Below, in pieces: positions 1 through 11,499 of a stretch of DNA of 64,000 bases. The notes under the pieces are model-generated. The model was given only the letters and a program-made list of their open reading frames with translations. It did no database searches and was not told the DNA's origin. The DNA comes from Molanna angustata. Lineage: Eukaryota; Arthropoda; Insecta; Trichoptera; Molannidae. Made by a program: the position numbers and the translations under genes. Location of the stretch: contig OY754980.1 of assembly GCA_963576475.1 (NCBI GenBank), positions 24,689,434 through 24,753,433 of the forward strand, in the 5' to 3' direction. Every line of letters starts with the position of its first letter. Position 1 is the first letter of the stretch.

Positions 1-2980
1 TCGGAGGGCGGTCGTTTTAGATCGAGAAACAGTTACTGGCTGATCTTGGTTGATAACGGGGGGTTCGTGCGTGGCTCCTTTCTGATTCATCCAAGTTTTA
101 TTTCCTTTATCTTTGCTTCAATCCAGTAATAAAGTATTCATTAAGAATTAGCTTGTTTAAAATAAATTAAATTATTTTTTTAATAATCATTGCATATTTG
201 TGGAACGGGGATGATCATCATTGGACTCTAAATCATAATTTTTATTTTATATATATATATATTTTTTTTTCTCTGTCTTAAAAATACAAAATTTCGGTCG
301 ATAAAAAAAAGAAATATTTAAACAAAATAGTGGTATTTTGGAAGGCGCAAACTACCAGAGCTTCGCAGGAAATCGGTAAGTCCTTTTTATTTTCATTAGC
401 AATTTATTTTTATTTTTCTTTTTGTTGTAACAAGATGATAATACATGTAGCATCATTTTTAACCATTTTTGAAATTCTTTTTTCATACAATCTGAATAGA
501 CATAATCATATTATAAACATTATATATTATTAGAGACATTTCTATAATTTATTATCTTTATATTTGAAGTATTGTGTTTTATAACTGACAGAGAGGAAAT
601 GAAGTAAATTTTTGTTCCATCTTTATCCCATATAAGTTGCTTGCACGTAGAATCTAGTAATTCATAAATTGTTCTTTTAAATTACTAATAGCATTGTAAT
701 ACTAACAAAACTCAATAATTCCTATCCTATAAATACATGTTAAATTGATAAGTTATCCTATCTCGTAGAAAAATTAATAAGTATTATTTCCTGTCCTTAC
801 TACCAGTATTTTACTAACTGATTATAGGGGTAAAATGCTTCACTAATCAAATATAATACTAAAATCGGTAATACCTATGTCCTAATTTCCAAAAAAATCT
901 GTCTGGTCAGCAGATCCATTCTTCGAATATATCTTCTATGTGGTTAATGGTTAAAGATCCTCACCTGACTGTGAGATCCCAGATGATACCTTAGGTATTC
1001 TGTATCTAGATTTATTGATCTTAATATACAGTATTGCATGTTATACAGTTAGTTTATAAATCGTAGTTTAGTGCACTCGGACTCAATAGGACGTGGTAAG
1101 GCGTTTTGTACTGGGGCCTTATCAGCATGTTTGTATGAAAATTTGCATGATCTGCATGAAAATCTGAATTTCCATAACCCTAAAATGTCAGATGATGTAT
1201 GAAAATCGAGTGAAAACACAATACTTTATTAGTCCATTTTGTTGAAACTAATGAAAATGTTACTTAGAACTTGCTAATGGTAATCAAAGTATCAATATAT
1301 GTGTCGTGAAATAATCATATCATATAGAGATAACCAAAATATTCATGTTTCCATCTGTTACTGTAGAAGGAAAATCGTGTCCTGAAGAATAACATTATTA
1401 TAATAATAAAGTGGACACATAACAAAAATTGATATAAAACTATTTACGTCACACTCATGGAAAGATTGTCAATTGCATATAAATATTGTCCTTTGTCATA
1501 TAATGTATTTTGGTATTGTTTGATATGTTTTCATTACAGCTGGATATATAAAAAGGTAGGAAAATTGAATTTCGTTAACTACTAACATCCATGAGTGTGA
1601 AAAACGTTAAAACATATATTGTACTTTCTATTGAATTTTTATTTATTATCTATGTGAATCATGTGAACTTGTTTTATGATAATTTTACGTCATCCTATTA
1701 ATTCTGTAGGTATATATAGATACACTGTATTCTATAGATATATAGAAGAATAAGAAAATGGATTTGTTAAGAATTCATTTTATTATAAAGTAAATTTATT
1801 AAGTCTGTAGGTATATAAGAATATCAATCAAATTGAGTAACAATTAAGTTACATAATTTAAGTTGTGAATCGAAAGTTTATCATTATATTATACGATTCT
1901 ATTAATTCTGTTGATATAACTTTGTGTGTAAAGATTTGCTATCTTTTAACGGTCGTGGAGTCTATTAACTTATTAGTAAAATTAATATGCTATATATAAA
2001 TTTTATTATAAAAAGTTCGTCTGTTTATAACTCGTAAATAAAACACAACGTAGAGGGTCCGTTTGAACGTGAATAATAATAACCATTAGATGATCACTGG
2101 CCAAAATCCGTTGAAAACATATAAAATGTGTGAAATAAAGTAGAAGAATACGATGTACTTTCACGAAAGAATGTTTCAATAATGAATAATTAAATAGATG
2201 TAATAAATTCTAGATTTTACCTTGCAAGTAGAGAATAAACTAGTTAGGGAAATTAGCTATAGTACTAGGAAATAGATGTTAGATTTTTAATAGGTAGTTT
2301 AGCTAGCTAGTTTAGGAGGTATATGGAACCACAGGAAAATAGTTAGGAGGAGTTATTTCTTTAGTTAGGATGGATTCCATTACAAGCTCATATTTCAATC
2401 ATTGAAAGTATTTTAATTTATTTTTTGGAACGCGATATTTTAGAATTGAAAATAGTTAATAATATTTCATTTTGTAAAATGTTTGAGAATGGAAATTGAA
2501 ACAACTTTTGAATCTTTTACAAGTCAAAACTTTTCCCATAATTTTTGCTTTGCATCTTTGGTTTTCCGATAAGATATATATAAATACACACAGGACTGCG
2601 TTTGTCTCAATGTACGTATGTATACGAGTATTATGTATCTACGTATTCTAGAATTGAGAACTTTTTTAAAGTTTTACGTCATCTGTTCCTAGAGCAGTTT
2701 ATTATGATGTTGTTTAAGAAACCAATGTTATAGGAGAAATAATGGTGTGATTTCACCATAAAATGATGCAATGACATCATTATATCTTAATGATTCAAAA
2801 AGGAATATTAATTCATGTATGTTGTGATCAATTTTGTTTTACATTACATTATTAATGAAAATGCAAACTTATTAGGCCCGGTTCAACAAAGAGATAAATA
2901 TTAAAAAATACTAATTGTACTGATTGATTGCAGCAGACAGTTGGCGTAATATCATCAATAAAGAATATAGTATATAATGC
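1..2980. other. AT-rich DNA without recognised gene
   Basis: I see no gene, RNA or known transposon here. The only long open frame near the start (from 330) begins at GTG and runs through AT-rich sequence of low complexity. A good-looking 5' splice consensus (GGTAAGT) lies near 375, but no flanking coding exon supports it. Composition is strongly AT-rich with short homopolymers throughout. Confidence 0.5.
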
Positions 2981-2984
2981 CTTG

Positions 2985-3300
2985 AGTGACTTGAGAATGG
3001 CTGAAATGAAGACCCTGCGCTCCATTGCTGGAAGAATCCTCAGGGAGCGCATCAGAAAAAAATATTAGGTCTACATAATATGTAGACTTGAAAAAAGCAT
3101 ATATTATATGCTTTGTCAAGGACATAACAAAATGGGGACGTAGCAGAAGATACTTCTGGAGAGGCCACGTCGAACGCATGGACGTCAATATGATTGTAAC
3201 GACATATGTAAATACCCAACAACAGAAGCCTACCTGGAAGATCTATGAAGAGTTGGACCTCCTTCTTCCAGGACAAAGGTAGAACCCCTCTAGGGATACC
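2985..3300 (+). pseudogene. decayed LINE ORF2 C-terminal fragment
   Basis: Pieces in different frames read like the C-terminal tail of a non-LTR retrotransposon polyprotein. These are EMKTLRSIAGR near 3000, FWRGHVERMD near 3160 and a final basic stretch near 3230-3285. The GHVERM motif is typical of RTE-type and related arthropod LINE ORF2 tails. The copy has stops and frameshifts, is truncated 5' and lacks the reverse transcriptase. The same family recurs at about 33.5 and 36.4 kb. It is not functional. Confidence 0.7.
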
Positions 3301-3654
3301 CAAACACTCCTTTATATGTTTTGCGATTTTTTATAAATTTTTTGTTGTGATTTTTTTTTTAATTTTTTAGTCAAACCTTTCAATTGTTTTTTTTTGCCTT
3401 TAATTTTTTTTTCGGAATAGGTGAATAGTAGGTACACCTCGCTGATACAAAAACAATTGTGGGGCAATCTGATACCATCACGCATTGTTAAAATGTAGAT
3501 TCTTATATTAGTTTCAATTCCAAATGTTTAAAAAAAATATGACGATCTAATGAAAATATTAACAACAAACATAATGTCTATTTTTTTTCAAAAACTTGCC
3601 AATTCTATCAATTATTTATTTTATTTTATTTGGAAACTAAACATAATAATAAGT
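3301..3654. other. no recognised feature
   Basis: T-rich and A-rich sequence following the LINE tail. Part may be its 3' untranslated region, but I cannot place an end. Confidence 0.4.
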
Positions 3655-3860
3655 TTAGTTTGTCGATCGACAATTCTTGATAGAACTCCATTGTATGTAG
3701 ATATATTACAAATATAATAAATTACTTGGTATTAGTTCTATTGAAATTTTAATAGAACTAATACCAACTATTTTTTTTATTTATGATATATCTACAAACA
3801 TAATAAAGTTATACAATTGTATAAGAAACAAGCCAATGTTTTTAAAGTTTCATGAATTAT
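3655..3860. repeat. inverted Penelope-like terminal fragment
   Basis: The left half (about 3660-3745) matches the sequence at about 27,240-27,330 that leads into a hammerhead motif. The right half (about 3746-3830) is its imperfect reverse complement. The junction is a perfect short palindrome around 3727-3766 (GGTATTAGTTCTATT and its complement). I infer two terminal repeats of a Penelope-like retroelement in opposite orientation. The hammerhead core itself is absent here because the inversion point precedes it. Confidence 0.5.
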
Positions 3861-5100
3861 ATAAAGATATTCAGGTATATTTTATTCCCAGAAAAAAACA
3901 TTGATCAGGTTGTTACTGTGTTCCTTAATAAAAAACTGCAATTTGTATATCCTCAGCAATAATTCCCAAAGATTTGCGAAGACCCTTAACGTTTAAAATT
4001 ATCCTTTTGATAAATAATTCTTTTAAATAATCAATAAACGTTTACCCACACGGGTTCAAGGAATAAGATTTAGGATATGGTTAGGAAACTGGGGAATGGG
4101 AATAATTTCCCTAACCGATGCTTTTAGTTGCATTATAAATGCTTGTAGAGACAGATTAAATAGATCTGATTGAAGGCTAAGATTATTGTAATTGTTACAG
4201 CAGTGGTTGATATATAACAGTTTTGGTCGTAATTTGTTCTTGACAAAAGTGTGTAAAATATGCTGTTATGGCGTGATGTTCTAGATGGATGGATGCACAT
4301 ATTTAAAATGATTGTTTCATTGTTACATACATTTACAAAAACGCTACGATTTCTAGAGCTCACGGCACAAATTATGTCTAAATGACGTGGGTAAGAATCA
4401 ATAACCATAAAAAACGATTACCTACCTACCAACATAAGAATATCGTCATTTTTCGGGATGGACAGGAATCTGCGTTTTTCGTGCGTAATATAATTATTAC
4501 CTATTTTACATTTTCATTATAATTATTATTATAAAATACATTTGATTACAACGTTGATATTAATTTAAACCCATTCATTTGCTGGCCAAAATCGATTCCA
4601 ATGTGAATCTTCCCAATTTTAATGTTGATGGTAAAATAGATTGGTATCCTTTTGCAGAGTGTTGGTGCAGCAAGGAGGGTAGTTTTCCATATTTATTAGT
4701 TGGGTAAATCCCAGTTGGAATGTGGTTAGGTTAAGGTTGGTGTTGACGCCATTCCTAACACATCGCATAAAATATACAAAACTTTTGTCGTGTGTGATTA
4801 ATGCGACAAGTTTCAACCCAGGTATGGAGAAGGTATCTACCTACCTAGTATCTACGTCTGTTTAACTTTTACTTCTGCGGGCTGTCCAACATGAATACAT
4901 ATTTTCTAGCTAAATCAAAAATACCGTATTTACTTAATATAGGGCAATGTATTTTTTTTTTATGTCCATATCCACGAATTCCGCATTTTTGTACTTGTAA
5001 ATGGCCGCTTCACACATCGTTAGAATGAACACAACAAAAATTCAGAGTAGCTCTTAAAAAAAGTTATAAACAAGTTGAAAAAACAAATTTACATCTTCTT
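3861..5100. other. no recognised gene
   Basis: AT-rich DNA with no coding signal that I can support. Open frames on the minus strand at 4133-4408 and 4619-4816 have no recognisable motif and biased composition. Confidence 0.45.
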
Positions 5101-5858
5101 CTTGTGTCATGTCAGGTCTCCCCGATATTGACGACCACCATAGAGAAAGCATCCTTTGCAGCGCGAAAAAGTTATTCCACAGTTCTCATACCGGTTCATT
5201 CCCAGATGTTTCGCAGACAGGAAAGCTGCCTTCTTCCGCCTTCATGACGAGCTGAAAGTATGGCATACTTTTCACCTCTCAGAATATGGCCGAAGTACAA
5301 CACTTTACGGAGATTAATTCTCTGTTGGTGTTGGCTGTACGTAGTACTTCAGTGTTACTGACCATATCAGTCCATGATATTCTTAGCATTCTGCGGTGGA
5401 TCCACATTTCAAATGCTTCAAGGCGGTTTATAATATTCACTTTGAGAGTCCACGCCTCCATCCCATAAAGCAGAACTGACCACACATAACACTTGGCCAT
5501 TCATTGTCTCAGCTTTAAGTTGATATTGTTGTCGAGGAGAAGTTTTTCATTTTGTAAAATGCTTCTGTTCTGCATTTTATTTCAGTGTCAGGGTCTAGAT
5601 TCTCAGTAATTATACTACAGAAGTACTTGAATTGTTTTACCCTTTCGATACTAACGCGACGTCCTACGTAGGCGATTCAAAGCGAATGCGAAGCGGCGCG
5701 GCGCGGCTCGAAAATAACAAACAGTCGGTAACTATGGTAGTGTCCTACGTTACCGACCGCGAGTTGGTTTCGATGCGGCGCGGCACGATGCGAAGCAAAC
5801 GCGATCAGTTGGTTTGATATTTTCGCGTGAATTGATAGCGGCGCCATTGTTTTTTGAC

Positions 5859-5936
5859 ATGTCAGAAACAGAAATTTTTATTTCTGTCCATGAACGTCCC
5901 ATATTATGGGACAAATTATTATTGAACCGCGAATTT
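5859..5936 (+). pseudogene. MADF-domain protein fragment of a Harbinger transposon
   Basis: The ATG at 5859 opens a short frame that ends at a TAG at 5937-5939. It contains IFISVHERPILWDK, matching the start of MADF (Myb/SANT-like) domains (hydrophobic-x-x-V-x-x-x-P-x-L-W-D). Residual similarity seems to continue past the stop (DLAKINGT). Harbinger transposons encode such a DNA-binding protein beside the transposase. This one is truncated after about 26 residues plus remnant and cannot be functional. Confidence 0.7.
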
Positions 5937-5990
5937 TAGGATTTGGCAAAAATAAATGGGACTACAAGTAAACACATTTATTTATTATTG

Positions 5991-6194
5991 CTATTTTACA
6001 ATAGGGTGTTGTTCAAAACACACAAAGTTTTCTCTCGCTTGCACGAATGTCAAATTTATTAATTCAAGATCACGTAATTCTTCATACAAATCGTGATATC
6101 CCCCATAAATATGCCTATCTAAGTACACAATATAAGTTTCACTTCTCTGCCGTACATACTTCTTGAGTATTTTATATACGTACATCCATGACAG
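5991..6194 (-). pseudogene. Harbinger transposase N-terminal remnant
   Basis: Residues 50-116 of a minus-strand open frame read KKYVRQRSETYIVYLDR and then YGGYHDLYEELRDLE. The pattern (basic stretch, then G-x-Y-H-x-L-x-x-E-L-R) is typical of the N-terminus of PIF/Harbinger (DDE-4) transposases. The catalytic domain is missing. The first 50 residues of the open frame come from terminal-repeat DNA and are not protein-derived. It converges with the MADF fragment, as in full-length elements. Confidence 0.6.
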
Positions 6195-6553
6195 TAGCTG
6201 GCGGCAGAGGGAACGATTCGCGCACACGTAGGACAGAGCCGCCGCGTCGCACCGCATCGCATTGAATTCGCTTGTATCCGCACCGCATCGCTTCGCAATC
6301 GCGTTCGCTTTGAATCGCCTACGTAGGACGTAGCTTAACACCCTTAAGTTGGAGATTTATATTTGGATGGCTATCTCGGCTAAAAATCGTCATTTTGGTT
6401 TTCTTAATACTTGTTGCTTGAGATCCAACTGTCGATGGCGATAGTATGTACATATAATTAAAGAATACGTACCAAACTATAAGCACTCAAACACAAATTT
6501 ATAAACATTTTAAGATATTTTAATTTATATACAAAACATGAAGGTATGTGTCA

Positions 6554-7010
6554 GGATAGGATAGAATGGAGGTCAGTCTTTTTTTCCTACCCAGAATATG
6601 AAAACAGCATGACGGCATGTATGTTTGAAGATAAGTAGGTATCAAACTATTGAGTAAGATATTGTGTAGTGTATACTGCCTTACAAATTGTATGAAACGA
6701 TATCGTCACTAAATTCAATTTTTATAAAAATTGTAAAAAAAAGTTTGAGATGTACCACTATAATGTTCATATTTTTTATAGAAAATAAAATTATTTAACT
6801 GGGGTGTTCCGGATTTTTTCAATATTTTTAAAAACTTTGGAAATATAGGCAGTTAAACACATATAGAAAAATTCTAGTAAACATGTTTGAGAAACTGGAT
6901 CTTTTTGAAAAAAAATGTTATTTTGTATTTGTCTATATTTATACAAATTTTCAGCGTTCTAGCTTTTATGTTTTTTGAGATATATGGAAAAATAAAGTAA
7001 AAATTTACAA
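6554..7010 (+). repeat. dispersed repeat, copy 1
   Basis: It begins GGATAGGATAGAATGGAGGT and is collinear with 8821-9260, sharing the TTTCAGCGTTCTAGCTTTTATG and GAGATATATGGAAAAATAAA blocks. The copies differ by many substitutions and small indels. No protein motif is visible and the class is unknown. Confidence 0.7.
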
Positions 7011-8335
7011 ACTATTATTATTCCTTATCAACGCTTTTCTAAATACATTACCTACCCTTCCCTTTCCCTCGCATACACTCACCATCATACATAATAACAC
7101 AAATACTCAAAATCTATATATTATAATTTAAATAAGTGAGACTTAAAACATACAATATTGTATACATGTTAAGCCCTAACCCATTTTTTTATAATTATTT
7201 ACCGGTTATATATTTGAAATGTAAAAATATATATTTTGTTTGCTTTTAGGGGGTTTTGAATGCAGAGAATAGAATTACTATATTCATCAAGGCTTTGCAA
7301 ATAAAAAAAGTGAGTAAAAAAACTCGACCACCTGGAGCTACGTCTGAAAAATATTGCCGAGTTTTAGGAAATTAAAGATATGGGTGCACATCAACATGGT
7401 TCCATTTAAAAAAAACATCTGATGTTTTTGACAATGGCGACGAATTAAATGAACAATCGTCATAATTTGTGTTTGTAACACAAAAATCTCGTGTAAACAC
7501 GTCGTTTTATTCCGGTAAACATTATACACCCTTATATACACAGATAATAATAGTTCAGACAAACATTTTTTTTCTAAAATGTTTTTAGCCAGACAAAAAA
7601 ATAGCATACATTACGCTTTACTAGAACATTTCAAAAGAAATATTGGTGCCTACTTGTTAATCACGCCGGCAGCATGCTCTGAATCCAAATAAATCAGTTT
7701 AGTGCTTTTAGCACGGTGGACATTTGAGGAACGGTTTCACCGCCGAGTTTTTTTATGGCATCTATTTAGTCTCAATATTTTTCTTTATTATTTAGGATCC
7801 TTATTTTTTTTTATATATTTTATTTTCATAAAAGTTTTACATCATAATAATTGGGATCTCATGAGCCTACAGGCTATCAGTGAGTTTCCCATACAAAAAG
7901 GTCAAGTACATATTACATTCCTTAAATTACAGTATTAAAATTATAATATGGGATACATGTTAAGAAATGTTATAGACTCCTTCATATTACTTATTTCATT
8001 TCTTAGGAATAATACCTGCTCCATAATTCCTCTCAATTCGTGTATTATAGCTTTCCTATATATCTTCTTTCGTCATATTATCTAAATATTGTTTGTACAT
8101 TTTTTTTGTCTTCTCTTATTTTGGGGTTAAAAAATATCTCCGAAAGTCACTTTTAAATTTAGTAATTTATCCTGTATTTTAACTGTGGTGGAGCACGTAT
8201 TTCACAATGTATTTCTCACTACAGTCCTAAGATAATATTTACACTATTATTTCTCTTAATTGGACATTAGTTGATAGATTAAAACACAAATATATTCCAG
8301 TAAACTCAACATGTACTGCACTTAACAAGTGTTAT
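7011..8335. other. no recognised gene
   Basis: AT-rich DNA. Frames at 7338-7607 (minus) and 7702-7938 (plus) are short, hydrophobic or low in complexity and match nothing I know. Confidence 0.4.
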
Positions 8336-8339
8336 TGTT

Positions 8340-8770
8340 ATATCGTACGTTCGCATGTACGCATGTATGTCACTGAACTCCTCCTAACCGACTGGACCGA
8401 TTTTGACTAACGTTTTTGTGACTAGAACTTGTTAACTACACAGGTAATTTTACAAACATTGGTAAAATGACCTGTTCGTTTACTAAACTCTAGTGCGTGC
8501 GTTCGTATGTAATTGAGTTGGTGCCTTGATAATTTAGATATACATTTCGAATAAAAAATTGTAACATTGGAAATAAAAAAAATATGTTAAAACATACGCC
8601 TGGTGTTATGGAAACAAAATAAATTTGAAATACATATACACTAAAATGCGAAACAGTAGATTAATTTACATACATATATCTTTATACACAATATCTTATG
8701 TACGTGTGTATGTCACTGAACTCCTAAATGGCTGGACCAATTTTTATGAGATTTTTTTCTATTGTCATTA
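8340..8770. repeat. two copies of a short dispersed motif
   Basis: The string TATGTCACTGAACTCCT followed by a GGCTGGACC/GACTGGACC block occurs at about 8366-8405 and again at about 8708-8745. A diverged relative occurs near 37,365 (CTCCGAAACCGC). This type of 'CTCC..ACCG.CTGGACCGATTTTGA' string is common in insect non-autonomous repeats. The element type is undetermined. Confidence 0.5.
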
Positions 8771-8820
8771 TCTGGTGTCCCGTGATACAGTAAGAATGTA
8801 ACCACACCTTACGCTGGTTA

Positions 8821-9480
8821 GGATAGGATAGTATGGAGGTCAGTCCTTTTTTCTACCCAGAATATGAAAACAGCATGATGGTATGTATGTATGTATGTTT
8901 GGAGATTTAAGTATCAAACTATTAAGTCTTCTTACATATTGTGTATAGGCGACTGCCATACAAATTGTATGAAGTGATGTCGTCCTTAAATTCAATTTTT
9001 TTAAAAATTCTTAAAAAAAATGAGATTTACTTCTACAATATGGATATTTTTTATAGAAAATTAAATTAGTTGGCAGTTGAACTCATAAATTTATAACAAA
9101 AAAATATTTTTCTTAATATAAAATGTTTGAGACCCCTGGATTTTTTTTGAAAAAAATTTATTTGATATTTTGTACTTGTCTATGTGTTTATACCAATTTT
9201 CAGCGTTCTAGCTTTTATGATTTCTGAGATATATGGAAAAATAAACCAAAAATTCAAAAGTTGATTACCCCTGAATTAAACAAAAATTCAAAATTCTGAG
9301 TATAAAAGTTTTGTAGGCCTATAATTGTTTATATATTCTAAAATTTTGGGCTCTGTAAGTTGAGCGGATCAAAAGTTATAAGGGGGGACACACACAGACT
9401 CACACACAGACACACATGCACAGACATACGAAATGTTCTACTCCGAATTCTGAGTAAATCCGTATATGGAACATATATGC
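8821..9480 (+). repeat. dispersed repeat, copy 2 (longer)
   Basis: It is collinear with 6554-7010 from its first base and extends further, through TTATAAGGGGGG and a CA-rich stretch (9388-9425). The extra 3' part suggests copy 1 is truncated. A diverged piece recurs at about 35,735-35,850. It contains no coding motif. Confidence 0.7.
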
Positions 9481-10785
9481 TGCGAAGCCTCTAAATTGGT
9501 GTTTTTTGACTTCAAAGTTGGAAAAGCCGTGAAAAAAGTAGACCCAGCATACAATTCCTTTATACACGCGTTTTGGATTTAAACTGCCTCTTCCTTCAAA
9601 AGAATTTCATTCTCTTAAACGAATCGACAGTTGGAATATGAAAAACAAACATTTGAAGCTTTCTGAAAACACCAAGGTTTGGTTATTGTATTTTGAAAAA
9701 CTTAAAAATGAAAGATCCTTGATCTGCTCTTAACTCAGGATAATTCTTTTCATGAATCTACTTTAGCAGGTACACCATTTAAGGTTCATTAGTTAGTAAA
9801 AGGCATTTTAACCAAATATTTTGTTTCAGCGTTGAATTTTTCAAAGAATTTGTATACGGTGTGAAGCGGCCATTCACTAAGAATATTTTTGAGCTCTATT
9901 TTTGCCAGGAATATAGAAAGGAACTCGTATTCAAAAATACTGAATCAAAATTGTATTTTTTTTCGTTTTGAACGTGAATGGAAATCTCTCCATTTGATGA
10001 GTAGCTAAATCCTTTCATTTAAAGTAACTTTAAAATGGCATAGAAATTCTTATATTTTTTAATGTTTATTGTGTTTACTTAAGTTAATGCAAGATTTTTA
10101 ATATCTACGTGAATTTTACAAAACATGTTTATATGATATTCATTCCCAAATTGACTATTTAGTGCGAAAGCGGACTCTATACAAATGAAAATATGTGATA
10201 ATGAATTTTGATGAAAAATGTATCTTAATTTCTATTGAACAAAATTATGGTAACGGATATAGAATGGCAATAGTGGTTATGATGGTGCAGAAATTCGTTC
10301 GGTTTTCATTATGAAAAATTCACATATTATTTTTTCTTTGCGTAAACAATTTTATTTTTTCTTTTATTCATGTTAGTTGGGCTCATTTTGAAGTTTTTTT
10401 TTTCAGATGGCTAAAATTTTGTCATAATATTTGCAGCATTATTATTGTTAATTTTATTTTGTACTGTTTTTAAGGTGTTTACATAGAATTATAAGGTACA
10501 GAAGCCGCGTTCAATATAAATTTCGAATTCAAATGTATGACAAGTTTTATTTAAGTACATGTGTGTGTGAGGCGGTAGATCGGTAATCGAATCGGTAGGT
10601 GTACGTATACTGCATAGAAAAGAGATTTTACGTGTACTATTATGATGTGTTCTATGACTGTATTGATGGCCGGGCGAGTGAAACTTAGAACATTGTTCTT
10701 AGTTTTAGTTGTCATGCGCTGACTAGGTATATCTGTATCATAATAATATAATCTAAGGGTGTTTAATTATTATTCTTAATTTTTT
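9481..10785. other. no recognised gene
   Basis: AT-rich, with no coding or repeat structure that I can support. Confidence 0.4.
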
Positions 10786-10789
10786 TTTG

Positions 10790-10990
10790 TCTATTTTATG
10801 TGAATCAACGTTTTTATTTTAATCTATATTTGTATCTGAATTTATATTTTTATGTTTCTATATTTATGTCTTTGTCTATATTTTTATTTCTTTCAATATT
10901 TTTATCTGTTTGTAATTTATTATTAGTATTGTAACAAGTAAATGGCTTATGCCGTATATTGTATATTGTATAAATAAATAAATAAATAAA
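10790..10990 (+). mobile_element. LINE 3' end (untranslated region and AAAT tail)
   Basis: T-rich sequence ends in AATGGCTTATGCCGTATATTG and a (AAAT)n tail at about 10,970-10,990. This resembles the ends of Jockey-type LINEs, and the one at 17.52 kb ends similarly (GGCAATTTGCCGTAAATAAA). No coding part is retained. Confidence 0.55.
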
Positions 10991-11000
10991 TTAAACTATT

Positions 11001-11087
11001 AATTTGTTGTCATTGCAATATTCATAATATAGCCTTCCTAAGTCTTCCTGAAGTCTGAGGCATTCTAATTCTAGGTTGATTTTCGTA
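11001..11087 (-). repeat. 87-bp perfect inverted copy of part of the adjacent LINE
   Basis: This stretch is the exact reverse complement of 11,856-11,942, inside the RT-domain pseudogene 0.77 kb to the right. It shares that copy's private changes. Confidence 0.9.
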
Positions 11088-11149
11088 CTCGTACTCGTAC
11101 AAACGCTGTCAGTGTAAACAAAATTAAAAGTGCAAATAAATAAATACTA

Positions 11150-11290
11150 TAAATAATTTATATTTATCACACTACACTCTATGATGATAGCAAGCAAGCA
11201 AATTACTGCTGCCCAACTAGGAAACCCTGTTCTAGGGTCAGCAGTTTACAATTTCGACAGTGACTATATAATTTTTAACTGAATGAGAGA
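11150..11290 (-). mobile_element. LINE 3' end with conserved hairpin
   Basis: In minus orientation it ends near 11,150. It contains the stem-loop at 11,206-11,244 (CTGCTG...CAGCAG around CTAGAACAGGGTTTCCTAG in minus sense). It matches the LINE end at 28,036-28,140. Confidence 0.6.
11206..11244 (-). other. LINE 3'-UTR hairpin, member 1
   Basis: The stem CTGCTG with CAGCAG encloses CTAGAACAGGGTTTCCTAG (minus sense). Confidence 0.6.
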
Positions 11291-11299
11291 TAATTTCGA

Positions 11300-11405
11300 T
11301 AAAGTAATCATTGCACAATCGCACTGAAATTTTCAAATAAAGTTAAAATTTATATCACTGTTTCAATTCTCCCGTAATCAAATATTACTTCTATAACTAA
11401 TCAAA
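11300..11405 (+). repeat. 102-bp repeat unit, left of the LINE
   Basis: AATCATTGCACAATCGCACTG at 11,306 recurs at 13,005 and 13,107. The LINE at 11,500-13,000 lies between unit 1 and unit 2. Confidence 0.65.
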
Positions 11406-11499
11406 TATTACTTCTTCTATCAAATATTACTTCTTTCAAATATTATGTCGTAATCAAATATTACTTCTATACCTCTAAAAAGTCTGTAGTAAGAAACTT

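Larger units (their letters stand above)
5655..6335. mobile_element. degenerate PIF/Harbinger element with TAA target duplication
   Basis: Terminal inverted repeats share the core CGTCCTACGTAGGCGATTCA at 5659-5678 and its complement at about 6313-6332. A TAA lies outside each end (5652-5654 and 6336-6338), the 3-bp target duplication expected for Harbinger. Subterminal DNA is rich in GCGGCGCGG-like strings. Inside are a MADF-domain start on the plus strand and a transposase-like start on the minus strand, the two-gene layout of this superfamily. Most of both genes is deleted. It lies inside the LINE relic at 5101-6440. Confidence 0.78.
5101..6440 (-). pseudogene. LINE reverse transcriptase C-terminal relic, split by a DNA transposon
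   Basis: On the minus strand, 5279-5500 reads KCYVWSVLLYGMEAWTLK followed by RLEAFEMWIHRRMLRISW. This is the hallmark region just after the RT palm in a large family of arthropod LINEs (RTE-type or related). Further upstream on the same strand, 6339-6435 encodes KKTKMTIF and the INLQL region that precedes RVKQFKYL in this family, and 5580-5651 continues with ENLDPDTEIKC. The two pieces join across a 681-bp transposon (5655-6335). The copy is truncated at both ends and carries frameshifts and stops. Confidence 0.8.

Noticed and set aside
330..533. 67-codon frame at the left end
   Set aside because: Begins at GTG, is AT-driven and hydrophobic, and has no motif.
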